The notes under the pieces are model-generated. The model was not told the DNA's origin and did not search any database. It worked only from the letters and a program-made list of their open reading frames with translations. DNA of 64,000 nucleotides from Microbacterium ureisolvens (GTDB lineage Bacteria > Actinomycetota > Actinomycetes > Actinomycetales > Microbacteriaceae), in the NCBI RefSeq assembly GCF_019511645.1, contig NZ_JAEUAX010000002.1, positions 475,442 through 539,441 on the forward strand. The letters are read 5' to 3'. Below are positions 45,973 to 55,465 of this stretch, piece after piece. Position 1 is the first letter of the stretch. The number at the start of each line of letters is the position of its first letter. A program made the position numbers and the translations under genes.

Positions 45973-48900
45973 ATGCCGTTGTCCGACCGCCCACGCCTGC
46001 GACGAATCGTCGCGGGGATCACCGCGACACTGCTCGCCGCCACCGGCGCGGTCGTCGTGGGAGCGAGCGATCCAGAGCCCGCTGCGGCCGCCTATCCCGA
46101 GTCCGTCAATCCCTTCGCGATCGCCGGCGGCTTCACGGTCTACGCGCGGAAGGACGCGCTGCTGCAGAACCAGGAGACCGAGGGCAGCATCGCGGTGGGC
46201 GGCACGGCGACGGTCGCCCCGCAGGCGACCCAGTACACGATCATCCACGTGTCGGCAGGCACCGGGAACTACGACCTCCCCACGGTCGACGGTGATCCCA
46301 CCCGCTTCCTCGTGAACCGGTACAGCACGTCGAGCACCGGCATCCTCGCCATCACCAGCGCCGGCACATCCGATCCCGCGCTGTGGGGCGACCTCAAGAT
46401 GGTGCGACGCGACGACGGCTGGCAGGCGTTCGCGCGCGCCGACTGGCTGCGTCTGAACCAGAACCCCTCCAACGTCGATCAGACCCCGCTCATCGACGCG
46501 ACCCACCAGCAGTATCCGGCGGATGCTGCGCCCCCGGCCAGCGCCGTCGGTGGCGGCAGCATCTTCACAGCGAACACCGCCTCGACCGCGGTCGCCGACT
46601 ACGTCGAGGCGAATCGCGACGCGTCGTGGGAGGAGGCGTCGAGCTGCTTCGACGACATCGCCGACCCCGCCTCGGGCGTCGGCTACTCCGTCGGCGTGGC
46701 CGAGGACGCCGGCGACCGGATCGTGCTCGAAGAGCTGAGCCCCGACCAGCCCAACATCGTGGACTACACCGCCATCGCCGGTGCATCGCTCATCCAGTTC
46801 TCCCCCGGCCCGACGCCCGGCGTGTCGAACCCGCTCGTCATCCGCGTGCCCGAGGGGACGACCGAGGTGATCGGCGCGCGGGCGGACCCGCAGGGCGTCC
46901 ACTCGCCGTACATGGTGTGGGATCTCTCGCAGCTCACTGGCGACGTCACGGTGAGGGCCGGACAGGCCCGCATCGACGGCTCCATCTACGCGCCGAACGC
47001 CTCGGTCACCGTCGACGCCGCGCCGCTGGACGGCCAGGTGATCGGCCAGAACGTCACTCTCAAGGGCGGCGAGGTCCACTCGTTCCTCTTCTCGGGCGAG
47101 ATCTCGTGCGGCGACGCCAGCGGAACGTTCACGGTGCGCAAGGCGCTGACTGGCGATATCGAGGCGGATGACCTCCCCGAGGACGCGACATTCACCGTCA
47201 ACTACCGCGCCGTCGACCCGGACGGGAACGTGAGCGTCGGCTCGCTCGAGGTGCCCGCCGACGGCACTCCGGTGCCTGCGGGCGAGCGGTTCCCCGAGGA
47301 CACCGAGGTCACCTTCGAGGAGATCACGCCCGAGTCCGTTCCCGGGTGGGAGTGGGGCGACGCGCAGATCCAGCCGAACCCCCTTGTCGTCGGAACCGGC
47401 ACCGCTCAGGTCGTCGTGACCAATACCGCGACCCGGCTCACGGGAACCTTCAGCGTCTCCAAGACGATCGACGATCTCACCGGCGGAGACTCCCCGGCGC
47501 TCGAGGGCACTGTTCCCGTGTCATGGATCGCTCAGGACGGCGACGAGCAGATCGGCGCCGGCACGCTGAATGTGCCCCTCGATGGCACGGTCGTCGACGT
47601 GGGGCAGCAGTTCCCGGTGGGCACCCGCATCATCCTCAGCGAGAACCTCGACGGGATCGCCCCGCCGCCCGGCTACGACTGGAGCGGCATCGGCTGGAAT
47701 CCGGGTCGCACCTTCGTGATCACGGATGCCGGGACCACCGTCGCCGTCGAACTCACGAACGTCGTCACGCCGACCGGTGACGGGCGCACGATCACGATCG
47801 TGAAACACGCTGAAGGCGCTGCTGCGGACCCACGGTTCGGCTATGCGGTCACGTACAACACAGATCCCTCCCCCGAGCGGGCGACACTTCCCCTGCCCGT
47901 CGGCGAACCCCAGCTCATCGAGGACCTCGAGACGGGGACCGAGACGCTCGAACTGGCCGAGCTTCCGCCGACGCTCGACGGTGACCCCGTCGCGAACGTC
48001 GACGACTGGGTGACGCCTGTCTTCAACGTCACGATCGGCGACGTGACGACTCCCTACGACCCCGCGGGGTTCGGGGAGATCGTGAGCATCCCGCTGCCCG
48101 CCGACTCCGACGCCGACATCGAGATCGAGGTGACGAATGCGCTGAAGGAGGGCACGTTCACCATCTCGAAGGAGTTCGACGGCGTCCCGCCCGACCAGGT
48201 GCCCCCGGGCCTGGAGTTCACCGTGGTCTGGACGGCCTCCTTTCCGACGACGCAACCCGAGGACGTGATCCAGCGGGGCGTGCTGCGGGTCCCCGGCAAC
48301 GGCGAGCCCGTGGGCCCGGTCGACGAAGCGGGTGAACCGCTGCTGTTCCCCTACGGCACCGTCGTGACCTACGAGGAGCAGGCTGCACCGACGATTCCGC
48401 ACCTCTCCTGGCTCGGCGCCGCGTTCGACCTCGAACAGCTCACGATCGGCGCAGACGACCAGGCGGTCGTGCACGCGACGCTCACCAACGACGCATCGCT
48501 GATCGAGGGCACCTTCCTGGTGCAGAAGGACGTGTCCGGCATCGACCCGGACGAACTCCTGGTGGACTCCTTCACGATCGACTACGTGGCGCACCTGCCC
48601 AGCAGCGACGTGCTGGCGGGCCGGTTCGAGCTGCCGGCCGACGGCACGCCCGCGGGTCCGGTCGACAGCCAGGGCAACCCGATCTCGTTCCCGATCGGCA
48701 CGGTCGTCAACGTCCTCGAGGAGGAGTCCGACCTGTCTGCGCTCCCCGACGGATACGAGTGGGGTGAGACCACGTGGAGCCCCGGGAACTCCGTCGAGAT
48801 CGGGCTCAGCGAGACGCCGCCGGTGCTCGAGGTGACGAACTCGGTGGTCGCAATGACCCGCTGGGCCGTCACGAAGGTCGTCGCAGGGAACGGCGCATCG

Positions 48901-49311
48901 TCAGTCCCGGCGGGGACGAGGTTCCCGGCCGACTGGTGGCTCGACGGGGTCGCTCAGCCCCGCGTCGAGCTCGAGCCGAACGTCACGATCACGTCGCCCT
49001 ACTTCCCGGTCGGGACGATCATCGAGGCGCGCGAGGCAGACCTGCCGTCGGTCCCCGGGGCGGACTGGGGTACCCCGTTCTGGACGGTCAGCGGAGAAAC
49101 CCTTGTGCCCGACGAGAGCGGCAAGGTCACGCTGCCGATGTCGGAGGTCCGCACCCCGCAGACCGCGGAGCTGACGCTGACCAACACCCTGACCACGCGC
49201 CCGCTCCCCGCCACGGGCGGCGGGGGGCTCTCGCCGTTGGTCCCGCTCGGAGCCGTCGGCCTGATCGCGGTGGGCCTGCTGCTCGCGATGCGGCGCGCGC
49301 GACGCGTCTGA
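45973..49311 (+). CDS. Choice-of-anchor A surface protein with DUF5979-like repeats and LPXTG anchor
   Basis: 1112 residues. A signal peptide (1 to about 39, basic start, LLAATGAVVVG core, AAA cleavage region) leads to a choice-of-anchor A domain (about 45-380). Then come six tandem beta-sandwich repeats of about 110-120 residues, starting near 383, 490, 605, 727, 846 and 963 with G-T-F-x-V-x-K, each with a PADGTP-type turn and ending VTN. The C-terminus has LPATGG (1078-1083), a membrane helix and RRARR, a sortase signal. No sortase gene is in the window. Likely a wall-anchored adhesin or stalk. A GAGGGG Shine-Dalgarno precedes the ATG. Confidence 0.88.
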   Translation: MPLSDRPRLRRIVAGITATLLAATGAVVVGASDPEPAAAAYPESVNPFAIAGGFTVYARKDALLQNQETEGSIAVGGTATVAPQATQYTIIHVSAGTGNYDLPTVDGDPTRFLVNRYSTSSTGILAITSAGTSDPALWGDLKMVRRDDGWQAFARADWLRLNQNPSNVDQTPLIDATHQQYPADAAPPASAVGGGSIFTANTASTAVADYVEANRDASWEEASSCFDDIADPASGVGYSVGVAEDAGDRIVLEELSPDQPNIVDYTAIAGASLIQFSPGPTPGVSNPLVIRVPEGTTEVIGARADPQGVHSPYMVWDLSQLTGDVTVRAGQARIDGSIYAPNASVTVDAAPLDGQVIGQNVTLKGGEVHSFLFSGEISCGDASGTFTVRKALTGDIEADDLPEDATFTVNYRAVDPDGNVSVGSLEVPADGTPVPAGERFPEDTEVTFEEITPESVPGWEWGDAQIQPNPLVVGTGTAQVVVTNTATRLTGTFSVSKTIDDLTGGDSPALEGTVPVSWIAQDGDEQIGAGTLNVPLDGTVVDVGQQFPVGTRIILSENLDGIAPPPGYDWSGIGWNPGRTFVITDAGTTVAVELTNVVTPTGDGRTITIVKHAEGAAADPRFGYAVTYNTDPSPERATLPLPVGEPQLIEDLETGTETLELAELPPTLDGDPVANVDDWVTPVFNVTIGDVTTPYDPAGFGEIVSIPLPADSDADIEIEVTNALKEGTFTISKEFDGVPPDQVPPGLEFTVVWTASFPTTQPEDVIQRGVLRVPGNGEPVGPVDEAGEPLLFPYGTVVTYEEQAAPTIPHLSWLGAAFDLEQLTIGADDQAVVHATLTNDASLIEGTFLVQKDVSGIDPDELLVDSFTIDYVAHLPSSDVLAGRFELPADGTPAGPVDSQGNPISFPIGTVVNVLEEESDLSALPDGYEWGETTWSPGNSVEIGLSETPPVLEVTNSVVAMTRWAVTKVVAGNGASSVPAGTRFPADWWLDGVAQPRVELEPNVTITSPYFPVGTIIEAREADLPSVPGADWGTPFWTVSGETLVPDESGKVTLPMSEVRTPQTAELTLTNTLTTRPLPATGGGGLSPLVPLGAVGLIAVGLLLAMRRARRV

Positions 49312-49332
49312 CGCACGACCGCGATCGCTCGC

Positions 49333-49371
49333 GAAGAGGGAGGGGACGCAGCATCCGTCCCCTCCCTCTTC
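49333..49371. terminator. Bidirectional stem-loop between adhesin gene and hspR
   Basis: Perfect 16-bp stem (49333-49348 with 49356-49371) and 7-nt loop that contains part of a GCAGCATCC motif. Serves both convergent units. Confidence 0.87.
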
Positions 49372-49377
49372 CGTGAA

Positions 49378-49848
49378 TCACGCGCCCGGAGTCTGCCCGG
49401 GAGGCTCGCCGGGTTGCCCGATGGGCGTACGCGGACGCCACACGACCACTTCGGTCGCGCGTCGCACTCGGGTGCCCTGGCGGAGCGTCACGACCGAGCC
49501 GGTGGAACCGGCGGCGAAGACGCGCGCGCCCGGCCGCTTCTCGAGCTCGGCGCGCATACGGTCCTCGAGGTCGCGGACGCGGCCGTGCAGCTCCTGCACG
49601 CGGTTCTCGAGCTCGAGGATGCGCACGATCGCGGGAAGCCCGATGCCGTCCGACGACATGCGGGCGACCTCGCGGAGCTGCTCCACGTGCCGCAGCGAAT
49701 AGCGCCGCGAGCCGCCCTGCGTGCGGGCCGGCACGACCAGGCCGAGCCGGTCGTACTGACGGAGCGTCTGCGGGTGCATGCCCGCCAGCTCGGCGGCGAC
49801 GGCGATCGCGAAGATCGGGGCATCCTCGTCGATGTCGTCCTCGGTCAT
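49378..49848 (-). CDS. hspR: HspR, MerR-type heat-shock repressor
   Basis: 156 residues. The N-terminal MerR helix-turn-helix (about 10-75) reads IAVAAELAGMHPQTLRQYDRLGLVVP with the GGSRRYSLRHVEQL wing, the hallmark of HspR. A coiled coil (about 80-107) and a short basic/Pro-rich tail follow. HspR binds HAIR operators and, with DnaK as co-repressor in Streptomyces, represses dnaK and clpB. Both targets are in this window with HAIR sites. It is the last gene of the dnaK operon but is set off from dnaJ by a 106-bp gap holding a strong palindrome. Confidence 0.93.
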   Translation of the reverse strand: MTEDDIDEDAPIFAIAVAAELAGMHPQTLRQYDRLGLVVPARTQGGSRRYSLRHVEQLREVARMSSDGIGLPAIVRILELENRVQELHGRVRDLEDRMRAELEKRPGARVFAAGSTGSVVTLRQGTRVRRATEVVVWRPRTPIGQPGEPPGQTPGA

Positions 49849-49871
49849 TTCGTCACCTCCTCATTGCTCAC

Positions 49872-49945
49872 GAGAACAGGAGATCTCGCCAGGACAGGAC
49901 GCTTCGCGCGGAATCGCCCTGTTCTCGCCAGATCTCCTGTTCTCG
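49872..49945. repeat. Four-half-site palindrome between dnaJ and hspR
   Basis: A perfect 15-bp inverted repeat GAGAACAGGAGATCT (49872-49886 with 49930-49944). Inner half-sites add ACAGG at 49894 (18 bp after the one at 49876) and CCTGT at 49918 (18 bp before the one at 49936). Same plan as the CCTCA and GGGGCG elements. Inside an operon it could form an mRNA hairpin that lowers or separates hspR expression. Confidence 0.75.
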
Positions 49946-49954
49946 GCAAGCATG

Positions 49955-50953
49955 TCAGCCCTGCGCCTTGGCCATGAGGTCGGCGCGCGGGTTCTCCTTC
50001 GACTCGAGGCTCTGGAAGCGCTCGAGCGCTTCGCGCGCGGCCTCATCGAGGTGCGACGGCACCGCCACCTGAACCTCGGCGAGAAGGTCGCCGGTGCCCT
50101 TCGCGGTCTCGACGCCGCGTCCCTTCACGCGCAGCACGCGGCCGGACGGCGTGCCCGGGGCGACGCGCAGCCGCACCGGATCGCCGCCGAGCGTCGGCAC
50201 CTCGATGGTCGCGCCGAGCGCGGCCTCGGTGAACGTCACGGGCACGGTGACGCGCAGATTGAGCCCGTCCCGCGTGAACACGGGGTGCGGACGCACGGTG
50301 ACCTGCACCACGATGTCGCCGTTCTCGCCGCCGTCGGGCGAGTGACGCCCGCGGCCGCGCAACCGGATCTTCTGCCCGTCGGCGACGCCGGCCGGGATCT
50401 TCACCTTGAACGGCTTGCCGTCCTCGCCCTGCAGGGTGATCGTCTCGCCCTTGGTCGCCGTGAGGAAGTCGATCGTCGTTCGCGCCGTGACGTCCGCTCC
50501 GCGGGTCGGGCCGCCGAAGCCGCGGTAGCCGCCGCTGGGCTGCCCGAACCGGCCGGAGCCGAAGCCGGTGCCGCCCTGCTGCTGGTTGAACATCGCGAAG
50601 ATGTCGTCGAAGTCCTCGGCGCTCTGGTAGCGGGCGCCGCGGCCCTGGTTGAACATCGAGAAGACGTCCTCGAAGCCGCCGGCGCCGCCCGGGCCGCCCG
50701 AGGTGAATCGAGCGCCCGAGCCCATCGCGCGGATCTGGTCGTACTCCTTGCGCTGCTCCGCGTCGGAGAGCACCGAGTACGCCTCGCTGACCTCCTTGAA
50801 CTTCGCCTCGGCGGCCGCATCACCCTGGTTGGAGTCGGGGTGGTACTTCCGCGCGAGCTTGCGGTACGTCTTCTTGAGGTCAGCCTCGCTGACGTCCTTC
50901 GAGACGCCGAGCACCGAGTAGAAGTCCTTGTCGAACCAGTCCTGGCTGGCCAT
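49955..50953 (-). CDS. dnaJ: DnaJ-type co-chaperone without zinc finger
   Basis: 332 residues. J domain (about 10-75) with the HPD motif at 38-40, a Gly/Phe/Arg-rich linker (about 85-150), and two C-terminal beta-barrel substrate domains (about 155-315). The four CxxCxGxG zinc-finger repeats of full-length DnaJ are absent, so this is a CbpA-like type II J-protein even though it sits in the dnaK operon. It stimulates DnaK ATPase and delivers substrates. 15 nt after grpE. Confidence 0.92.
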   Translation of the reverse strand: MASQDWFDKDFYSVLGVSKDVSEADLKKTYRKLARKYHPDSNQGDAAAEAKFKEVSEAYSVLSDAEQRKEYDQIRAMGSGARFTSGGPGGAGGFEDVFSMFNQGRGARYQSAEDFDDIFAMFNQQQGGTGFGSGRFGQPSGGYRGFGGPTRGADVTARTTIDFLTATKGETITLQGEDGKPFKVKIPAGVADGQKIRLRGRGRHSPDGGENGDIVVQVTVRPHPVFTRDGLNLRVTVPVTFTEAALGATIEVPTLGGDPVRLRVAPGTPSGRVLRVKGRGVETAKGTGDLLAEVQVAVPSHLDEAAREALERFQSLESKENPRADLMAKAQG

Positions 50954-50968
50954 GGAGCCTCCTTCGGG

Positions 50969-51586
50969 CTATTCGGCGGGAACCGCGACGACGACCTTCG
51001 CCGGACGCAGCTCCACCGAGCCGAGACGGTAGCCGGTCTCGACGACCTCGAGGATCGTGGTCTCGGTCGCGCCGGGGGTCGGCACCTGGAAGATCGCCTC
51101 GTGCTGCTGCGGGTCGAACGCGTCGCCGGCGGCGCCGTACGTGGTGAGCCCGATGCGCTCGGCGACGCCGCGGAGCTTGTCGGCGATCGCAGCGAACGCC
51201 GACCCCTCCTCGAGGTCACCGTGCTTCTCGGCCCGGTCGAGATCGTCGAGCACCGGCAGGATGCCCTTCGCGACCGCGCCCTGGGCGCGCTCGATCTCGA
51301 CCTCGCGCTGTTCCTCCGTGCGGCGACGGTAGTTGGCGTACTCGGCCTGCAGGCGCTTGAGGTCGTTCAGCAGCTGCGACTCGAGGTCGGCGAGCACGGC
51401 GTCCTCGGCCGCGGCGTCGGCGTTCTGCGCGGCGCCGAGGATGTCGTCGACGGTGAGCTCGTCGTCCTGCCCGTCCTGCGGCGCGGGGCCGGAGGCGTTC
51501 GCCTCCGACCCCTCGCCCTCAGGCCGGACCTCTTCGCCGTCGCCCGGTTCTTCGACCGGTTCGGGGTTGTGGTCCTTGTTCGCCAT
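50969..51586 (-). CDS. grpE: GrpE nucleotide exchange factor
   Basis: 205 residues. Acidic N-terminus (to about 60), long helix (about 65-120, LLNDLKRLQAEYANYRRRTEEQ), and C-terminal beta domain ending AFDPQQHEAIFQVPT and GYRLGSVELRPAKVVVA, the GrpE signature. Releases ADP from DnaK. Starts 2 nt after the dnaK stop, so translation is coupled. Confidence 0.95.
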   Translation of the reverse strand: MANKDHNPEPVEEPGDGEEVRPEGEGSEANASGPAPQDGQDDELTVDDILGAAQNADAAAEDAVLADLESQLLNDLKRLQAEYANYRRRTEEQREVEIERAQGAVAKGILPVLDDLDRAEKHGDLEEGSAFAAIADKLRGVAERIGLTTYGAAGDAFDPQQHEAIFQVPTPGATETTILEVVETGYRLGSVELRPAKVVVAVPAE

Positions 51587-51588
51587 GG

Positions 51589-53460
51589 TTACTTCTTCTC
51601 GTCCTCTTCGTCGACGACCTCGGCGTCGACGACGTCCTCGTCGGAATCCGTCGAGGCCTGGCCGTCACCGGCGGCGCCGGCCGCACCATCCGGAGCCGCC
51701 TGCGAAGCCTGGCTCGACGCGTAGATCGCCTCGCCGAGCTTGCCCTGGCTCTGGTTGAGCTTGTCGAACGCGGTCTTCACGGCGTCGTCGTCCTCGCCCG
51801 CGAGCGCGGTCTTGAGTGCGTCGACGTCGCCCTGGACCTCGGTCTTGACGTCTTCCGGGAGCTTGTCCTCGTTCTCCTTGATGAGCTTCTCGATGGAGTA
51901 CGAGAGCGTCTCGGCCTGGTTGCGGACCTCGGCGGCCTCGCGGCGCTTCTTGTCTTCCGCGGCGTGCTCCTCGGCCTCGCGCACCATGCGCTCGATGTCG
52001 TCCTTCGGCAGCGACGAGCCGCCGGTGATCGTCATCGACTGCTCCTTGCCCGTGCCCTTGTCCTTCGCGGACACGTGCACGATGCCGTTCGCGTCGATGT
52101 CGAAGGTGACCTCGATCTGCGGGATGCCGCGCGGAGCCGGCGCGATGCCGGTCAGCTCGAAGGTGCCGAGTGGCTTGTTGTCGCGGGTGAACTCACGCTC
52201 GCCCTGGAAGACCTGGATCGCGACCGACGGCTGGTTGTCGTCGGCGGTCGTGAAGGTCTCCGAGCGCTTGGTCGGGATGGCGGTGTTGCGCTCGATGAGC
52301 TTCGTCATGATGCCGCCCTTGGTCTCGATACCGAGGCTCAGCGGGGTCACGTCGATGAGCAGGACGTCCTTGCGCTCGCCCTTGAGAACACCGGCCTGGA
52401 GGGCCGCGCCGACGGCGACGACCTCGTCCGGGTTGACGCCCTTGTTGGGCTCCTTGCCGCCGGTCTCCTTCTTCACCAGCTCCGAGACGGCGGGCATGCG
52501 GGTCGAGCCGCCGACGAGCACGACGTGGTCGATGTCGCCGACCTTGATGCCGGCCTCGCGGATGACGTCCTCGAAGGGCTTCTTGGTGCGGTCGAGCAGG
52601 TCCTTCGTGAGGTCCTCGAACTTCGCGCGGGTGATCGTCTCGCTCAGCGACACGGGGCCCGAGTCGGTCAGCGACAGGTACGGCAGGTTCACCGACGTGC
52701 TCGTCGACGACGACAGCTCCTTCTTCGCCTGCTCCGCGGCCTCCTTGAGGCGCTGCAGCGCGATCTTGTCGCCCGAGACGTCGACGCCGGTGGTGTCCTT
52801 GAACTGCTTGATCAGGTAGTCCACGAGGCGCTGGTCCCAGTCGTCGCCGCCGAGGCGGTTGTCACCGGCGGTGGCGCGCACCTGGATGGTCGAGAAGTCG
52901 TCGTCCTTGCCCACCTCGAGGAGGGAGACGTCGAACGTGCCGCCACCGAGGTCGAAGACGAGGATGAGCTCGTCCTCCTTGCCCTTGTCGAGGCCGTAGG
53001 CCAGGGCCGCCGCGGTGGGCTCGTTGATGATGCGCAGGACGTTCAGGCCCGCGATCTCGCCGGCTTCCTTCGTGGCCTGGCGCTCGGCGTCGTTGAAGTA
53101 CGCAGGCACGGTGATGACGGCATCCGTCACGGTGTCGCCGAGGTACTGCTCGGCGTCGCGCTTGAGCTTCTGCAGGATGCGCGCGGAGATCTCCTGCGGC
53201 GTCCACTTCTTGCCGTCGACGTCGAACGTCCAGTCGGTGCCCATGTGGCGCTTGACCGACGAGACGGTGCGGTCGACGTTGGTGACGGCCTGGCGCTTGG
53301 CGGTCTCGCCGACCAGCACCTCGCCGTCCTTGGTGAATGCGACGACCGAGGGGGTCGTGCGGAAGCCCTCGGCGTTCGCGATGACCTTGGGCTCGCCGCC
53401 CTCGAGGACGCTCACGACCGAGTTGGTCGTACCGAGGTCGATTCCAACAGCACGTGCCAT
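51589..53460 (-). CDS. dnaK: DnaK, Hsp70 chaperone
   Basis: 623 residues. The ATPase domain starts [20 protein letters not shown], with [16 protein letters not shown] and [12 protein letters not shown] as the other Hsp70 signatures; the substrate domain and helical lid follow, ending in an acidic DEEDEKK tail. Length and order are those of actinobacterial DnaK. First gene of dnaK-grpE-dnaJ-hspR. The ATG has an AGGAGAGA Shine-Dalgarno. Transcription is controlled by HspR through two HAIR-like sites. Confidence 0.97.
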   Translation of the reverse strand: MARAVGIDLGTTNSVVSVLEGGEPKVIANAEGFRTTPSVVAFTKDGEVLVGETAKRQAVTNVDRTVSSVKRHMGTDWTFDVDGKKWTPQEISARILQKLKRDAEQYLGDTVTDAVITVPAYFNDAERQATKEAGEIAGLNVLRIINEPTAAALAYGLDKGKEDELILVFDLGGGTFDVSLLEVGKDDDFSTIQVRATAGDNRLGGDDWDQRLVDYLIKQFKDTTGVDVSGDKIALQRLKEAAEQAKKELSSSTSTSVNLPYLSLTDSGPVSLSETITRAKFEDLTKDLLDRTKKPFEDVIREAGIKVGDIDHVVLVGGSTRMPAVSELVKKETGGKEPNKGVNPDEVVAVGAALQAGVLKGERKDVLLIDVTPLSLGIETKGGIMTKLIERNTAIPTKRSETFTTADDNQPSVAIQVFQGEREFTRDNKPLGTFELTGIAPAPRGIPQIEVTFDIDANGIVHVSAKDKGTGKEQSMTITGGSSLPKDDIERMVREAEEHAAEDKKRREAAEVRNQAETLSYSIEKLIKENEDKLPEDVKTEVQGDVDALKTALAGEDDDAVKTAFDKLNQSQGKLGEAIYASSQASQAAPDGAAGAAGDGQASTDSDEDVVDAEVVDEEDEKK

Positions 53461-53540
53461 GTGTATCTCTCCTTCATATGGGCGCAGACGGATGCTGCCA
53501 CCCGGGGTTACAGGGAAGTCTTCTCGCGGCCCACCCTGAG

Positions 53541-53615
53541 GTTGAGTCGCGATGGCTCAACCATACGCCCGGGCGCAGCATCCGTCAAATCAAAGTTGAT
53601 ATCGGACGGCTCAAC
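53541..53615 (-). promoter_or_regulatory. dnaK promoter with two HAIR-like operators
   Basis: On the minus strand: TTGACG (53583-53588) - 17 bp - TATGGT (53560-53565). HAIR 1 is GTTGAGC-N7-ACTCAAC (53541-53561) and overlaps the -10 box by 2 bp. HAIR 2 (53595-53615) lies just upstream of the -35 box, with one degenerate arm. A GGATGCTGC motif fills part of the spacer. Repression at both ends of the promoter is expected. Confidence 0.9.
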
Positions 53616-53660
53616 TTTTTAGCGGCCTCGGGGACTGCCGCATACAAACGTCGGCATCAC

Positions 53661-54224
53661 CTAGATCGAGTGCGCGAGCGTCTGCAGCGCGATCACCAGC
53701 AGACCGAGGGCGAGAAGGATGCCGAGAGCCAGAAGCTTCTGCCCCCAGCTCAGGCGCGCCCGCCGCACCGCCACCCAGCCGATCACGCCGAGCGTCGCGA
53801 TGTAGACGATGCTCGAGATCCGCAGCGACGTCGCGAGCTCCATCAGATCGAACCAGGCGAGCAGCAGGAGGATGCCGGGGACGATCATCGTGGAGAGCGC
53901 TCCGCCGGCGACGCGGAGCAGCACTGCGAACTCCGCTCGGCTCGGGAACTCCTGATGCACCGCCAGATGCGACACGACGTCCGACACGAACCCCGCCGCG
54001 GTGATTCCGATCACACCGAGGACGAGGGCGAAGAACGCGTGATCCGCCTCGGCGTGCTCGCCGGCCGACACCACCAGCACGATGGCGAGTCCCGTGAACG
54101 TCGCGTACACGCGCTCCTTGAAGTACCGGACGAAGGCGTCCTGCTGATCGCGGGACCCGTCGAGTCGTCGTTGCTGCATGCGAGAGAGGGAACGGGAGCC
54201 GTCGGGGTGCTCTTCGCCGGTCAT
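53661..54224 (-). CDS. Hypothetical membrane protein, 187 residues
   Basis: Not recognised. A 35-residue hydrophilic Arg/Gln-rich N-terminus is followed by five hydrophobic helices (about 40-52, 65-85, 100-122, 132-150 and 160-185). The ATG has a TAGGGT box (complement of 54231-54236) 6 nt upstream and no Shine-Dalgarno. It lies between the dnaK promoter and the antiporter genes, all in the same direction, but a GGATGCTGC copy in the 40-bp gap and its own promoter box suggest independent transcription. Confidence 0.75.
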   Translation of the reverse strand: MTGEEHPDGSRSLSRMQQRRLDGSRDQQDAFVRYFKERVYATFTGLAIVLVVSAGEHAEADHAFFALVLGVIGITAAGFVSDVVSHLAVHQEFPSRAEFAVLLRVAGGALSTMIVPGILLLLAWFDLMELATSLRISSIVYIATLGVIGWVAVRRARLSWGQKLLALGILLALGLLVIALQTLAHSI

Positions 54225-54264
54225 GCGGTCACCCTAGAACAGTCGGCATACGGATGCTGCCACA

Positions 54265-55464
54265 TCAGGCCGCGCTCACGCCTCGCCGGCGACGGCCGGC
54301 CTGCACCTGTCCCGCCCACGCCTCGAACCACCGCGTGTCGGGCAGACGCGCCAGGAGCGGCCCGACGATCATCGTGATCAGCACGTACGCGGTCGCGAAG
54401 ACGGCGAGCGATCTGTCCACTCCTGCGCCGACGGCGAGCCCGGCGATCACGATCGAGAACTCCCCGCGCGGCGTGAGCGCGAAGCCCGCACGCCATCGAC
54501 CGGCCTCCGCGATACCCGCGGCACGAGCCGCCAGGTATCCGGTGAGGACCTTCGTCGCCATCGTCACGATCGCGAGCGCCGCGGCCGGAAGGAGGAACCG
54601 GACGATGTGGGCCGGATCGGTCGACAGGCCGAAGAAGAGGAAGAACACCGACGCGAAGAGGTCGCGCAGCGGCGCCAGCAGCCGATGCGCGTGCGCAGCG
54701 ACCGGCCCCGAGATCGCGATGCCGACGAGGAACGCGCCGACGGCGGCCGACACGTTGGCCTGCGCGGCGAGCCCCGCCACGATGAGCGTGAGCCCGAGCA
54801 CAGACAGCAGGAGCACCTCGGCGTTGCGGGACCACACGAGGCGCGAGACCACCTGGCCGTGCCGCAGCGCGACGTAGAGGATCAGCATCACCGCCGCGAG
54901 CGAGACCACGACGGTCACCAGAGCCGCTCCGGCGTCGAGACCGATGAGGACCGCCCTGAGGATCGGCAGGTAGAAGGCCATCGCCAGATCTTCGATGACG
55001 AGGATCGACAGCACCACCGGTGTCTCCCGGTTCGCCAGACGCCCGAGATCGTGCAGCATCCTCGCGATCACGCCCGACGACGAGATCCACGTGATCCCCG
55101 CCATGGCGAGGGCGGCCACCGGCCCCCAGCCGAGGATGAGCGCGGCCAGAGCCCCCGGGATCGCACCCAGCACCGCGTCGAGCGCGCCGGCACGACGAGA
55201 GCGGTGGAGGTTGCCGAAGAGCTCATCGGCCGTGTATTCGAGCCCGAGCATCAGCAGCAGCAGGATCACACCGATCTCGGCGCCGATCTCGATGAACTCC
55301 TCGCCGGAGCTGAACGGCAGCAGGCCCCCCTCACCGAAGGCGAGTCCGGCCAGGAGGATCAGGGGGATCGAGGAGATCCCGAGCCGTCCCGCGAGCCGGC
55401 CGAGCAGGGAGATGCCGAGGAGGAGCGCGCCGATCTCGATGAGAACGAGCGCCCCGTCGTCCAT
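54265..55464 (-). CDS. Cation:proton antiporter (CPA2/KefB-like)
   Basis: 399 residues with about twelve helices. The opening EIGALLLGISLLGRLAGRLGISSIPLILLAGLAFG is the CPA2 signature, and VSAAVGAFLVGIAISGP and ALTPRGEFSIVIAGLA correspond to the ion-binding core and the conserved TPRGEF helix. It lacks a C-terminal TrkA-N domain; instead the preceding gene encodes a separate TrkA-C-type subunit, as in the KhtT-KhtU K+/H+ antiporter of Bacillus subtilis. K+ or Na+ efflux is likely. One base separates it from the subunit gene. Confidence 0.88.
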   Translation of the reverse strand: MDDGALVLIEIGALLLGISLLGRLAGRLGISSIPLILLAGLAFGEGGLLPFSSGEEFIEIGAEIGVILLLLMLGLEYTADELFGNLHRSRRAGALDAVLGAIPGALAALILGWGPVAALAMAGITWISSSGVIARMLHDLGRLANRETPVVLSILVIEDLAMAFYLPILRAVLIGLDAGAALVTVVVSLAAVMLILYVALRHGQVVSRLVWSRNAEVLLLSVLGLTLIVAGLAAQANVSAAVGAFLVGIAISGPVAAHAHRLLAPLRDLFASVFFLFFGLSTDPAHIVRFLLPAAALAIVTMATKVLTGYLAARAAGIAEAGRWRAGFALTPRGEFSIVIAGLAVGAGVDRSLAVFATAYVLITMIVGPLLARLPDTRWFEAWAGQVQAGRRRRGVSAA

Positions 55465-55465
55465 G

